DNA of 64,000 bases from Trichoplax sp. H2. Taxonomy: Eukaryota; Placozoa; Uniplacotomia; Trichoplacea. The stretch lies in contig NOWV01000124.1 in NCBI GenBank assembly GCA_003344405.1, positions 124,001-188,000 of the forward strand, written 5' to 3'. Each line of letters starts with the position of its first letter. Positions within the stretch are counted from its first letter, which is position 1. The notes under the pieces were generated by a model. That model did no database searches. It saw only the letters and a program-made list of their open reading frames with translations, and was not told the DNA's origin. The translations under genes and the position numbers were made by a program. Shown here piece after piece: positions 39,851 through 52,230 of this stretch.

Positions 39851-40999
39851 TTGGACTGGATTGCCACTAGCCGATAATGAATTTGACTGGATTTCAACTT
39901 GGGTAGTAACTAATTTCTATTTGATTTCCACGTAATAAATGTCAATTCTACTTGAATTTCACTGAACCAACAATTAGAATTAATCACTTGGACGTAATTC
40001 CCAGTGAACGAAGAAATCAATTGGACTTCAATTTCAACTTGACGAAGAACTAATTGAATATACTTAATGTTTGCTCTACTTAGCAACGAATCTTTACTTC
40101 TAGCAGACAGTAGTCCATTCACAAAGACAGTCTATGTAGGAATAATCCATTCATTCAATAAGCCACTATCCCTCTTGACGGTATGGGATCATTCCAATTT
40201 GAGGAGAAATTCTTTCATCAATGACAAGCCTTGAAAGGTGAATTAGGAAGTTTTTTTTTATCAAGATGAATGGGGGCATCGACACCAAGGCATGGAGCCA
40301 TTCAATGATGTCCGATAGAAATGGGAAAATGGCAGCGGTATATCCTGATCGGCTAACTCACTCGATCACCACTAGCACCCAATCTATGCCTTCTTCTACG
40401 CTTGTAAAATAAATTGAAATACAATATTCAAAGAGGGAGAACTTATCTGATAGCAATCATCGACCGGCGTATCAAGGTTAATCGTTGATAAATTAATCAA
40501 TCCACTATAGCCATCAGCAGTTGGTATGCAATGAGTCACGGCGAAAATTTGTTTTTGGGGGCCTTGACAGGAATGGCAGCACTACTGGACAGTCTTCTCA
40601 ATCCGATAGGATTTCTTGCATGGATGCTTTGGCTATTGGAAAGGCGATAAGTGATCAGAATAGCTTGTAGAAGATCAAGCAAGTTGTGCTCTATTTGTCA
40701 ACGTCGAAGCATGTTTCATTAGTCTGTCGTTGATTTTGCTTGTCAGGTTGGCATGGAGGCATTTCCTCATTAACCCTGGCAATTCCTTCACTGCCTTTGA
40801 GGCAAAACCTGTTGAAAATCCTTACCAATCCCAATTGTGCTTGAACTCTCTTGCAATAGCACAATTAAGGCAATGAGATCTCAAGGGCTCGTATGGGCAT
40901 GAGGAACTGTAGGTGTATTAAAATAAAGTAAGGATAGCCAAACAAAACGTCAATGGTCCAATCGAGGTCTTTACTATTCTCTGATCAAGTCATTGAGAA

Positions 41000-41585
41000 T
41001 GGAATTGGGTAAGTGAATTGCCCCTTTCCTATTCTGCCAACTAGATTGTTAATTCAGAATGGAAATTTTGCAAATCCATTCTCCATTTCCTATTCTATTG
41101 ACTGGATTGTTGATGGAGAATGGAAATCTTGCCAACCCATTCTCCATTTCCTAGTCTATCAACTAGATTGTTGATTCAGAATGGAAATTTTGCAAATTCA
41201 TTCTCCATTTCCCATTCTATTAAGTGGATTGTTGACGGAGAATGGAAATCTTGCCAATCCATTCTCCATTTCTTATTCTATTGACTGGATTGTTTTATAG
41301 GGAATGGAAATTTTGCAAATTCATTCTCCAGTTTTCTATTCTATTAGTTGGATTATTGATGGAAAATGAAAATTTGACAACTCCATTTTCCATTTCTTAT
41401 TCTATTGACTGAATGGTTGATGCTGAATGAAAATTGGGCAAATCCATTCTCCAGTTTCCTATTCTATTAGCTGGATTATTGATGGAAAATTGGGCAAATC
41501 CATTCTCCATTTCGTATTCTATTGACTGAATGGAAATTGGGCAAATTCATTCTCCATTTCCTATTCCATTGACTAGATTGATGAT
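41000..41585. repeat. 60-bp tandem array, each unit a potential hairpin
   Basis: Period 60-61 bp. Within most units GAGAATGG and CCATTCTC are inverted copies separated by a short loop, so each unit could fold on itself. Confidence 0.85.
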
Positions 41586-42379
41586 ATTGAAATGCATCGA
41601 CAAGATAGATACAACATGACTACCTACTCTAGTAGCATAAAGTCGTGGATTGACTGCTTATGGTGATGGATTATTATTCCCTGTTGAGAGTAGATTTGCT
41701 TGCTTATGCGGGTTATTCAATGCTAATTTACAGCATAGAAATACAATCAACAACATGTGCCAAATATTCTTGATACATTTATTCCCATCATCATGCGAGT
41801 TATGGATTTAAAACGGAATTGGTGCTATAAGAGCGAGTGCCAAAAAATTGGCTCTATCCATTGGCTTCAAGGAATGAAAATTACAGACTTATCGGATTCA
41901 ACCAATCTAACCGTCTATCCAAAATTTAGTCATTTTTTCATGTTAATGACTAATTTAGGTTCCCGACCGGGTATTTCAATCAAGCTAGAAAAAGATAGCC
42001 AATTGTCAACGGAGCATTGGATGTCTTGAAGGTTATGCATTTCCAATGGTGTTGTGCTAGGAGAGTTAGTGGCAAGAAATTGGCTACCCATTGGTTTCAA
42101 GGAAATAAAAATTCTAAATCCATTAGCATTGGCTAGTTGGAATGCATACAAAATTCAGCCTCTGTTTCATGCTGATGGCTGATTTAGGTTATTCCTAGAA
42201 AATGGTAGAAAATTCACCTGTAAATGTAGTCTTATTCAAAGCTGTAAAATGGTATCAAGTTGTCACAGTTCATTTTTGAAGATGGCATCGTTGGTCTCCA
42301 CTCATAGGAAAAAAAAAATTGTCTCTGTCAACTCGTATCAAATCAATCAATTTCAGTCCAGGTCTATTTTCATAAGTAA

Positions 42380-43400
42380 TACCACCGAGGTTAGCTAATC
42401 AAAAGCAATTAAAGGGAGGAAAGGACGAAAGAAATTAAGAAATGTCTATTTGAAAATAAATAAATCCGATCATTCAAACTCGGTTGACTCATGTCAATTC
42501 TGTAAAATATTGCATTCATGTCCGTTTTCACAGGCAATGCCACTCCAAGTTGGCTATTAAAAGGTAGGAAATGACTGAAGAATAAAAGTGTGTCTTTCAT
42601 GAATTGGGTAGTTCTAATGGAACTCCCTATTCGGTTGACTAACGTAAAATGTACAAAATTCAACCCGTGTCTGTTTCATAGGCAATGCCACTCGATGTTG
42701 GCTATTTAAAGGTAGGAAATGATTGAAAAATAAAAGTGTGTCTTTCATGAATTGGGTAGTTCTAATGGAACTCCCTATTCTGCTGACTAACGTAAAATGT
42801 ACCAAATTCAACCCTTGCCTATTTTATAGGCAAGGCCATTCGATGTCGGCTATTAAAAGGTAGGAAATGACTGAAGAATAAAAGTGTGTCTTTCATGAAT
42901 GGGGTGGTTCAAATAAAATTCCCTATTCTGCTGACTAAGGTAAAATGTACCAAATTCAACCCCTGCCTGTTTTATAGGCAATTTCTTTGACTGAAGAAAA
43001 AAGTATCTTTCATATTATTGTATTGGGTAGTTCCAACTCTGTTGACTAACGTAAAATGGACAAAATTCAACCTGTGTCTCTTCCATAAGCAATGCCACTC
43101 AATGTCGGCTATTAAAAAGTCAACAGTAATTAACGGAAGGAAATGACGAAATGAATTGGATAGCTCTGGTTCTGTTGATTCATGTTCATCTATGACATTC
43201 AATCCATATTCTCTTTGATAGGCAATGCCACCCGATATTGCCTATTAAATAGTCATTAACGATAGGAAATGACAAAACTGAATTGAATAGGCCCCAAATT
43301 TGTTAACTCATGTCAAATTTGCAAATATTCAATCCATGGCCTCTTTCAAAGGCAATGCCACTCGACATTGCTGATTAAATAGCAACGAAAGGTAAGAGAC
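42380..43400. repeat. tandem array, unit about 145-152 bp
   Basis: TATT-AAAGGTAGGAAATGA, GTGTCTTTCATGAATTGGG and AGGCAATGCCACTCGA recur in order at 42551, 42696 and 42848, then degrade. Confidence 0.85.
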
Positions 43401-44259
43401 GTGACTCCAATATGCCTTTAGTCCAACTAAAACAAATGGCATCGTTCTCGCTCTGTTGACTTTGGACTTGAAGATGAATGGACAGTTGTATGAAAACATG
43501 CCATCGATGTTTACGGAGTAAGTACTCACTTTGAAAGAAGAAAATGGATAGTCCAGGCTTATTGATTGCATAGCTGTCTCCTTTTTTTGAACCTACTGGA
43601 TAGCGAGATTTCAGTTATCATCGATGATGCGTTGATGATAAAATGAAAAAGAGACAAGACAGTTTATCGGAAGCTATTCTATAAAGGAAGAAGATTATTG
43701 CCATCAAAAGTAATCATCCCTGCAGGTATTGCAATCAAAATCAACATATGGAATTATTGATTTAATTCCTCTTTCCACTCTGTTGCTCATTTTAAAATGA
43801 AATCCATGCAAGAGAGTGGTCGATGATATAGCATATTTCCTTGAATAAATAAGATACGCTGTGCTGTAGTCCAATAATCCATTTCTTCCCCGGATCAATA
43901 CCAACTTTTTGACAATTGCCAATCCAATACCAACATTGGCTAGAATCAATAGGGTCGCTATGGTGAATCTTATACTATGCAGAAAGGCGTTTTGTCTTTC
44001 TTTGTGTTCTTCAATGTCTCCAGGCCTTACTGCAAATGCTCTTCACTTTCATATGGATTTCCAGAATAACGTAGAAAGCCAATGGACGGCCGATAAGTCT
44101 TGCTGTCTCTCATCTCCAAGAAGACATGTTGATGGCTTGCCTTGACAATCATGAATAATTGAATAAATCTTTGTAAGAGTCAATCAATGAAGGATATTCC
44201 TTGCTTTCTCTTCTCCATTGATTCATTCGATGGATGAGTAGAAATTCAATAGGGGCGAT

Positions 44260-44910
44260 TGAAAATTGCCCTTGGCTATCATTGAATACGTATATTTTGT
44301 AATGCTAGCATGGAAAGGCGTCGATATGAAGCCTTCCTGTAGAAATAGCCATTCGATTAATCATGACTTGTGTTTCGTCCTCTACAATAACTTGTATTTA
44401 CTCAAATTAGACGAGATGAACATGGACATTGACTATAACCCAAAAATAAATAGAAAACATGGCGAGTTGAAAACTGGCGTCGATATTAAATATGAACACG
44501 GCCAATGGATCAGGGATCGTCTTGCCCTTGTCTCCAATAACTTATACTCACTAAAATAGTGTAGGGGGAGATGGAAGTCGGCTATAAAATAAGCTTTATA
44601 ATATACAGCTCAAAACTAGCTTAGCTATTCAATATACGCGTCTTGTAGACGCTACTCATTAAATCATGGATCACTTTTTAATTTTGTTTTCAATAACGTC
44701 TACTCGCTGAAAGAGTGTCGGAGGAGATTGACATGGTCTATTCAAATGGATAGACAGTCTAACTGGCGCAAAGACTAACTAGAGAAATGGCCCATGAATC
44801 ATGAACAAGTCTTTCTTATAAGTCTTACCTTTTCATCTCCAATGAATTATTTGTACTGACTAAAGTACCTGTAGGACGAGATCCACATTGACATGCATTT
44901 AGGAATAGTG
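44260..44910. repeat. degenerate tandem array, unit about 170-180 bp
   Basis: Four passes of the theme CTTG-TTTC-TC-AATAACTT followed by ACTCA-TAAA and GA-GAGATG-ACATTG. Confidence 0.6.
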
Positions 44911-45924
44911 GATGTGATTGGCATTGGAATGGATTAGCCCACTACAGTTAGTTCTACAGAAGACTACAACAGTCTCATTTCTTGTTGCTAATGAAATATG
45001 AAGAAAGAAATTTATTCATGCCAACTTTTCATTACAATATTGCATGTCAATCACTTTCCATTGGCTAACCTGCTGGAGTAGATAGAGGACTAATGTCCAT
45101 TGATTGATATGGATAATTAATCAATGTAATCTAATCCAAGTAATCATGTTGTACGCTAATCAACTTAACCCCCCGAAATCTCCACTCTACTGTCTCCAAC
45201 CAGCGTTGTTCACCATTAAGTTAAGTTAAATGTTGAATCAAATACATGGCATTGCTATCCGTTGAGTATTCATGTCGAGTACAAGACTGTATAGATGGTC
45301 CGTGAAATATGTCGTATCCTATTCTGTTAGTAGACCACACTTTGGAAATCAAGATTGCATTGCAAACTTACCACAATGTTGGGTTTTCACTCGCTGTAGC
45401 TTGTCCAACTTGCTGCTAATGGATACGATCAGTCGGTGATGACTTTGATAGACGAGCTGTACAAGGATAAAGGAGCGATATCTCAATAGATCTGTTGCAA
45501 TCAAGAAAATACAAGTTAATGAAGTGAACAATTGCTAAATAGGCTCATTTGCGCTGTATCTTTATTAACTAAAATCACGGTAAAACAACAAACAAATAGT
45601 ATCCGTTTCGACGTCTTCAATAGGCCCGCAGCAAAAATAAACTAGAAAAAGATCATCGCTGTGTCGACTTGAAATCACTATCTTTCCAGAGAGACTAGAC
45701 TGCACATGCTAAGGATGGTTTATTGGGTAATTTGTGCCATTCAATCCCTTGAAGAATACGATTTTATTGAAATTGAATTACTCCATTACATGTTGTCATT
45801 TGGCGATGCCATTACTGTAGTGCATGATGGAAGAAAAGGATCAGGACATCGTCGACGCCTGCAACATTGCGAAGTATTGTTCATCGTCGAAATGCTTGTC
45901 ATGCATCACGAATTAGCCTGGTAA

Positions 45925-46100
45925 CTACGGTCATGGAGAGTTCAACTCATGCACTATTTAAGCCAACTATGGTGTAGTGCCGCTACCTAAAAGAATACGC
46001 CATTAAAGCACAAACATGGACAGTTGAATTGATGGATTTTACTGGTATGTACAATTTATCCAGCTACGGCATAATGCCGCTACCCATATCATCATTGGTG
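45925..46100. repeat. two copies of about 103 bp
   Basis: CTATGGTGTAGTGCCGCTACC and CTACGGCATAATGCCGCTACC head two successive units. Confidence 0.6.
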
Positions 46101-46617
46101 GCGATCCACACATGCATAGGCTAAAATCGACTTCAACAACTATAATCATCATCATCATCTACTTTAATCTCACTATATTATAGTCCATTGGATGCCATGG
46201 CAGTTTATTGATGATTGATCAATGTCGACCAGCAATCATCGCTTAGTGCAATTCGTCTGCTGTTTTTGTCGATCACGATGGCAAGCAAACAGGCTCATAG
46301 CAGCGACGCAGTGTTGGAAAGTATCAATTTAATTCAATTAACTAATGATTTATAAATGATGTGTATAATTACATATCGATCTTTGTCAGCGGATAACTAA
46401 AAAGAATGACCGTAAGCTTAAATCCCATTCTTGTTGACTAAAAGGACGTAGAAATTACCCATGTCGAGATTTTTCAGCATGGTGTCATGGCGATAATTTA
46501 CTAAAATGTACGTCAACTAAAGTTAGTCAAGTCGAGCATGAAAGAAAGGATCGCCAAATCGCCCCCGATTTAGCGTTGAAACGTTGGAATCGAGAAGTAA
46601 TAAAACAGATTATCCAC

Positions 46618-46708
46618 TAGTCCTCGCCACCTTACATCAAGTTCTTCCAATATTTAGATGAAACCGTAGCTAAATATTCTCAGAACTTTATGTAAGGTGG
46701 CGGGGCTG
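46618..46708. repeat. long inverted repeat, hairpin with about 40-nt arms
   Basis: Left arm 46618-46657 and right arm 46670-46708 pair over most of their length (for example CGCCACCTTACAT with ATGTAAGGTGGCG, and AATATTTAG with CTAAATATT), leaving a 12-base loop. Size and shape resemble a small-RNA precursor or a small foldback element. Confidence 0.8.
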
Positions 46709-47977
46709 TTGTCTACCGTAGGCTAAAGACAGACTCATTCTTGCACTTGACTACCGAATATTACCATACATACGATTCATATTCGTCTGTACACGATCAT
46801 GGTAGGCCTTTTCTGAAATCAAACATCTAATAAGCATGTTCAACTCCAATTTGATTTATTGGATCCCATTTCTTTCCCTTATTCAGGAAAAATGGTGAAA
46901 GCGCTCTGTTGTTGGGTATTGAAGAACTATCGACGGTAGACTAAAGGCAAAGGGATTGATGATGACTATGCATTAAGTTGATAGGCATTTTCTTAAATGA
47001 TTGCGTCGTTGAAAAAGGCCTTGCATGTCCTTTAGGGATGTTACTGCCGGAAATCACTGTGTTTGAAACGGACTTGTACAATAAATGATCATTGGGCGAT
47101 GTTATTGGCAGTTTTAAGAGTAGAAATGATTGTTTTTTTCGCCTCTCCCCCTTTCCTCATTTTCATCATCATTTGTACTGGCACAGCGTGATGTTCTTGT
47201 TGTTTCATTTCTGTCGAAAATAAAATGATAACCTACTAGTTGATTGGATTAAACCCAATGACTGTATATACAGGCTCTCCCATGATTAGAAGGAATTTTT
47301 CCCTATTCTAGCACAGTTATGGCTACTTTGCAATCCTACACATGGATTAAAAAGAATACCCTGGCCTTGCCGCCCATGGCATGCATTCAGTTGATGGCGA
47401 TGATATTGAAGTAGTGCAGTCGATGTGGAAATGAATGGAAAATGGAATGGGGAATAAAGCATTTGCTGAGACAGAAAACAATGTTAAAATAAAAAGATTC
47501 ATTCATGAATGGAAAATGGATCATGATGCAATCAAAGTGATTGTCCTGTTTGTCAAATAACAATCAAGGCAATCCATATGTGGTTATCGATCGGTGGGGA
47601 AAGACTTCTTCGCCATGGATGAGAAACGCTCCATCCACTTCATCATCGTCATGTTATTCTCCATCTTCTGACTCAATGCTCGACGCCCATGTCAACGATG
47701 ATTGCATGGTATACACGTTAATTAGGCCATCCAATTGATTGATGCATTTTAATTCTATAATTCTATTAGTGATTAGTGACGGTCCAACCTAAATCAGCGA
47801 TCGATTGCGATGATGATCGTTTCCACTTGATGTACTATTGACCCTCAGCTGTGAAAAAAGGGAAAAAATAGAATGCCATCCAAAATGGAAAATTTAACGG
47901 TACCCATCCATTGCGATGGTCTTGCCATACGCATAGTTAACGATGATGAATGCCGTTGCTTCCCCTTTCCCCCCCCC

Positions 47978-48356
47978 AAAAAAAAGTAAAAAGTAAGGAA
48001 TCCAATTTCCGCCATGGATTCCATAAAGCAAGGCGTTGAATTTCGTCGTCTTATCCAAATACTGTAGCCATGTCATGACTATTTTATCATTTGCTCGCCA
48101 TGTATTGAAAACAATCAAAACAATCCTATTTTAATATGATGATAAGATAGATAGAAACGATAACGATAAAAAAAGTAAAAAGTAAGGAATCCAATTTCTG
48201 CCATGGATTCAATAAAGCAAGGCGTTGAATTTCATCGTCTTATCTAAATACTGTAGCCATGTCATGACTATTTTATCATTTGCTCGCCATGTATTGAAAA
48301 CAATCAAAACAATCCTATCTTAATATGATGATAAGATAAAGAGAAACGATAACGAT
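47978..48356. repeat. tandem duplication, unit 189 bp
   Basis: Two nearly identical copies starting GTAAAAAGTAAGGAATCC (47986 and 48175) and ending GAAACGATAACGAT. Differences are few, so the event is recent compared with the other arrays. Confidence 0.92.
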
Positions 48357-49305
48357 GCTACTACGACGTCTATCTTTCATCCACGTACCTCTTGATGGCG
48401 ACTGGTTGTGTAATGACTTGGGGCTCAGAAACGTTGAAAATGGGCAAGAAATGGCTTGAGAATATGCGCTTGAGAAAATCCTTGTCCCGTGCCGGCAAGA
48501 GTATTGATTGCATCGATTGCCGCTGCAAATACCCGATATATATTCTATAGGGTATATCATTAATTTTCCCTCTATTCTACTCTACTCGACTAACGGTATG
48601 GTAGGTCAGTAGCCGTCTTCCCACACCCTGACTCAGTCGGCTGGTGCATGCACGCCTACCGTGTCAGACCGACGTTATGTCAACAAACGACAAGACAGTA
48701 CTGTACTATAAGGAAATGACTCGAGCTTGTAGAGGAGAGACGGAGATAGCGCGATTCTGCTTGGAGTACACGTGTACGCTGATCGATCAAGCGATTTTTG
48801 TAGGGAATACTCCATCCAAATTGCCCCCCCCCTCTGTGTATAAAAGTTGTCACTGTTGACTTGAGCAAGGCTGTCAGAATAGGGTGACAATAGCTATGCA
48901 CGGAGGGGAAATTGGGATGCAGTAGTCCCTACTTTTGTATAGCACAGGGAGAAGAAACGGTCGCTCACTAGATTCAAAATGGAGCATCCGGCTATTCCGT
49001 TGGTTATTTCAATGGAAAGTCGATCTGAAACGATATCCGATACTTTGGACGATTGTCATTAAGATTAGCGACGAACTTAGCGTACTAAAAAGGGGAGAGG
49101 GGTGACTATTCTGCTGGTCATTTCTATCTGAAACGATATACAATACTGGATTTTCGATCTGGAAAGGACATGACTGCCTTTTCTACCATTGACATGATAA
49201 TGAGCAGCTTGATTGGTTTTATACAATGTACCTGCGTATAAATAGAATGACCAGAAAAATGATTTCTCGTCCCTCTCTCTTTCTACTGTACAGTGCATTA
49301 GGCCC

Positions 49306-50197
49306 GTTTATAATAACCCCGATTACTCAGCGTAAATAGCTTCAACGATGATGGAATACTCTAGGAGTCGTTCGAGCTATTTACGCTGAGTAGCGGAGTG
49401 ATCGGGGCTATAGCTTAAACGATGGATGATATAATATTCTTCAAGTCGTTCGAGCTATTTACGCTGAGTAGCGGAGTGATCGGGGTTCTAGCTTAAACGA
49501 TGGATGATACAATATTCTTCAAGTCGTTCAAGCTATTTACGCTGAGTAGCTGAGCAATCGGGATTATAGCTTAATTAAGCGATGACACAATATTCTAGCA
49601 GTCGTTCAAGCTATTTACGCTAAGTAGCTGAGCAAATGGGGGTTATTGCTTAATTAAGCGATGACACAATATTCTAGCAGTCGTTCAAGCTATTTACGCT
49701 GAGTAGCTGAGCAATCGGGGTTATAGCTTGAACGATAGATGATACAATATTCTAGGAGTTGTTCAAGCTATTGACGCTGGCTGAGCATCTGAGTGATCGG
49801 GGTTATAGCTTGAACGATAGGTGGTGCAATATTCTAGGAGTCGTTCAAGCTATTTACGCTGAGTAGCTAAGCAGTCGGGATTATAGCTTGAACGATAGGT
49901 GGTACAATATTCTAAGAGTCGTTCGAGCTATTTACGCTGAGTAGCTGAGCAATCAGGGCTATAGCTTAAAACGATGGATGATACAATATTCTTCAAGTCG
50001 TTCAAGCTATTTATGCTGAGTAGCTGAGCAATCGGGGTTATAGCTAGAACGATAGATGGATGATACAATATTCTAGGAGTATTTACGCTGAGTAGCTGAG
50101 TAATCGCGGTTATAAATTCAACGATGGCACAATATTCTAGGAGTCGTTAAACCTATTTACCCTGGCTGACTAGCTGAGTAATGGAGGTTATTCTGAA
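49306..50197. repeat. 78-bp satellite array, first unit inverted
   Basis: GCTATTTACGCTGAGTAG returns at 49376, 49454, 49532 and onward with a 78-base period, about eleven units. At the left edge the block is inverted (CTCAGCGTAAATAGC), making a large stem with the first direct unit. The array ends about 380 bases before the DCTD start. Confidence 0.92.
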
Positions 50198-50204
50198 CAG
50201 GCCT

Positions 50205-50345
50205 ACTGTTCAGTGTACAGTATACAGTACACTACAGTACATGAAATCGACTTTGGCTCCATGGCTTCTCCTTATTTTTAAGGACGAGTGCTGTCATCGC
50301 TACAGTACGGTACTGTAGCACTACAGTGTAAGTACCGTACCGCCT
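50205..50345. repeat. TACAGTAC cluster upstream of DCTD
   Basis: GTGTACAGTATACAGTACAC and CTACAGTACGGTACTGTAGC, each nearly self-complementary, lie between the 78-bp satellite and the DCTD promoter. Confidence 0.6.
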
Positions 50346-50352
50346 TGCAAAA

Positions 50353-50364
50353 TTCCCGCGAAAA
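50353..50364. promoter_or_regulatory. E2F-like element upstream of DCTD
   Basis: TTCCCGCGAAAA, containing the GCGGGAA core on the minus strand, lies about 220 bases 5' of the DCTD ATG. Function is inferred from the consensus and from the S-phase role of the enzyme. Confidence 0.5.
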
Positions 50365-50580
50365 TGGAACCTCCACAAAGAGAATAGGCGTACCCTAACG
50401 CCTGGCAGAGATTGTTACTGTCCATTCAAAAAATCAACTTGGCAACCTAATCCGTTCTCATCCACTTTTTCTCTCTTTCAAAGGTAAGGTTGGATTGTTA
50501 TGAGCAATGATTATCCTTTAGCTCAAGCAGATGAGCTATAGTCAGTGTACTTGTTCTTGTTTTCATCGGTTTAGACAACG

Positions 50581-51151
50581 ATGAATCCTACCAACGGAGA
50601 AGAGGTCGTCAAGAAGAGAACCGATTACATCTCGTGGGAAGAATATTTCATGGCCGTTGCCTTTCTATCATCGCAACGTAGCAAGGATCCTAATACGCAA
50701 GTTGGAGCATGTATCGTGAATCAAGAGAATAAAATTGTAGGAATAGGTTATAATGGTATGCCTAATGGTTGTAACGATGACGCACTACCTTGGGCTAGGG
50801 AAGCTTCCAATGCTTTGGATACCAAATATCCGTACGGTAGGTCGTATCATCCTCCAGTTTGTCATCGACATCATCCATGCTGTTGATGATACCATCTATG
50901 TTGTACTCATTCATTACTTCTCCTCTCTTCAAGCTAGTTTGTCATGCGGAAATGAATGCCATCTTGAACAAGAATTCATTCGATTTGAAAGGGTGTATCA
51001 TCTATGTTGCTTTATTTCCATGCAATGAATGTGCCAAGTTAATCATACAATCAGGCATTAAAGAAGTGGTCTTTGTATCCGATAAATATCATGATACCGC
51101 TGCATCCACAGCATCCAGAAGACTACTCGATCTAGCTGGTGTAAAGTATAG
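50581..51151 (+). CDS. DCTD: deoxycytidylate deaminase, 3' end uncertain
   Basis: Zinc enzyme that deaminates dCMP to dUMP for dTMP synthesis. Coding exons 50581-50836 and 50938-51151 (intron 101 nt). The start codon begins [20 protein letters not shown]. The core is very close to human: [20 protein letters not shown], the zinc ligands in VCHAEMNAI (HAE) and FPCNEC (PCxxC), and VSDKYHD. A likely 5' UTR intron runs 50484-50574 (GTAAGG to TTTAG). The frame ends at a good donor GTAAGT after GVKYR, so about 25 C-terminal residues lie in a further exon. A candidate is 51225-51312 (begins NHFIPF, stop at 51310), which exists in two tandem copies; it lacks the expected IDF motif, so I leave it out of the coordinates. 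Confidence 0.95.
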
Positions 51152-51212
51152 GTAAGTAGCCTTCTAATGCTCTAGTGTACACATAATGACCACTATTCAA
51201 TCAATCAACAAA

Positions 51213-51541
51213 CAACACTGACAGCAACCACTTTATTCCATTCATCATCATGCCCTTCCCTCTATGTATACGAGCGTATGAACAAAGTAGGAATGATTTA
51301 CTTCAAGAGTAACCAGCAGCTGCCCTATCCACTGCATCGGTATTACTTCATAAATAGTAGATGGAGATAGGATCGTAATACTGACAGCAACCACTTTATT
51401 CCATCCATCATCATGCCCTTCCCTCTACGTATACGAGCGTATGAACAAAGTAGGAATGATTTACGTCAAGAGTAACCTGCAGCTGCCCTATCCACTACAT
51501 CGGTATTACTTCATGAATAGTAGGTGGACATAGGATCGTAT
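51213..51541. repeat. tandem duplication, unit 163 bp, possible terminal exon of DCTD
   Basis: Two copies starting CTGACAGCAACCACTTTATT (about 51219 and 51382). In each, after CTGACAG, an open frame of 28 codons (NHFIP...LQE or RQE, then TAA) follows in the phase DCTD needs. The three base differences in that frame all change the amino acid, which argues against constraint. Confidence 0.85.
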
Positions 51542-51549
51542 TACTAGCC

Positions 51550-52230
51550 ATGATCAAACTATACAGTAGATCATGAGTTAACGTATTGGCCACTCAATTT
51601 TAGCTGTCTTTAATCTTGAAGAAAGCACTACACAACTCTTTTTTTATCTATAGTATAGTATAGAAAGTATAAGCGAGGCTTGCAACGTATGATCAAACAT
51701 TAGATCAAGAGTCAACGTATTCATCATTCAATATTAGTTATCTTTATCATAAGGAAAGCACGCTACTTCTTCATAATTTAAAGTTCGACCATGACTTGCT
51801 CGAATATTACTGTCTTTATCTCCATAAAAATACACGCTATTGCTTTATTAATCTCATAGAAAATACAGCAAGGATTGCCAATCTTGATCAAACTTTCAAT
51901 CAACAGTCAATGTCCTGAGCATTCAATTTTAGCCATCTTTATTTCGAAAGAAAGTATAGAACTACTTTATTTACTGTATAAGAACATACATTTCCTCAGT
52001 AATGATTACAACTCACGGTCAAATTTTCCATCAGAAGTCAATATATGATCAGTAATGTTTAACCATCTTGATTTTAAAGAAAGGATAGCATTATTTCATT
52101 AACGGTATAGAAAACATTAGTGTTTCGTGATCAAACTTTGGATCGCTAACTTTCAGCTATCTTTATCTTGCAGAAAGTATACTGGCTGCGTTTCCTCTAT
52201 TACGATCAAGTTTGACTGTTAAACGTCCAT
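51550..52230. repeat. degenerate tandem repeats, unit about 100-185 bp
   Basis: The block TCAATTTTAGC-ATCTTTAT-TT-GAAAGAAAG recurs near 51590, 51736, 51921, 52048 and 52147 with irregular spacing. Confidence 0.65.

Larger units (their letters stand above)
32935..50180. other. 17-kb gene-free tract of successive tandem arrays
   Basis: No open frame shows a domain, and no exon set could be built. The tract is a chain of unrelated degenerate tandem repeats (listed below), one assembly gap and one long hairpin. Base composition from about 37.5 to 48 kb looks less AT-rich than the gene regions. Open frames of 60-100 codons in it follow the repeat units and are not genes. Confidence 0.65.

Noticed and set aside
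42409-43571. Series of minus-strand frames with shared N-terminal peptides (NFVHFTLVNRIGSS...)
   Set aside because: They are successive translations of the ~150-bp tandem unit, each stopped at a different place.
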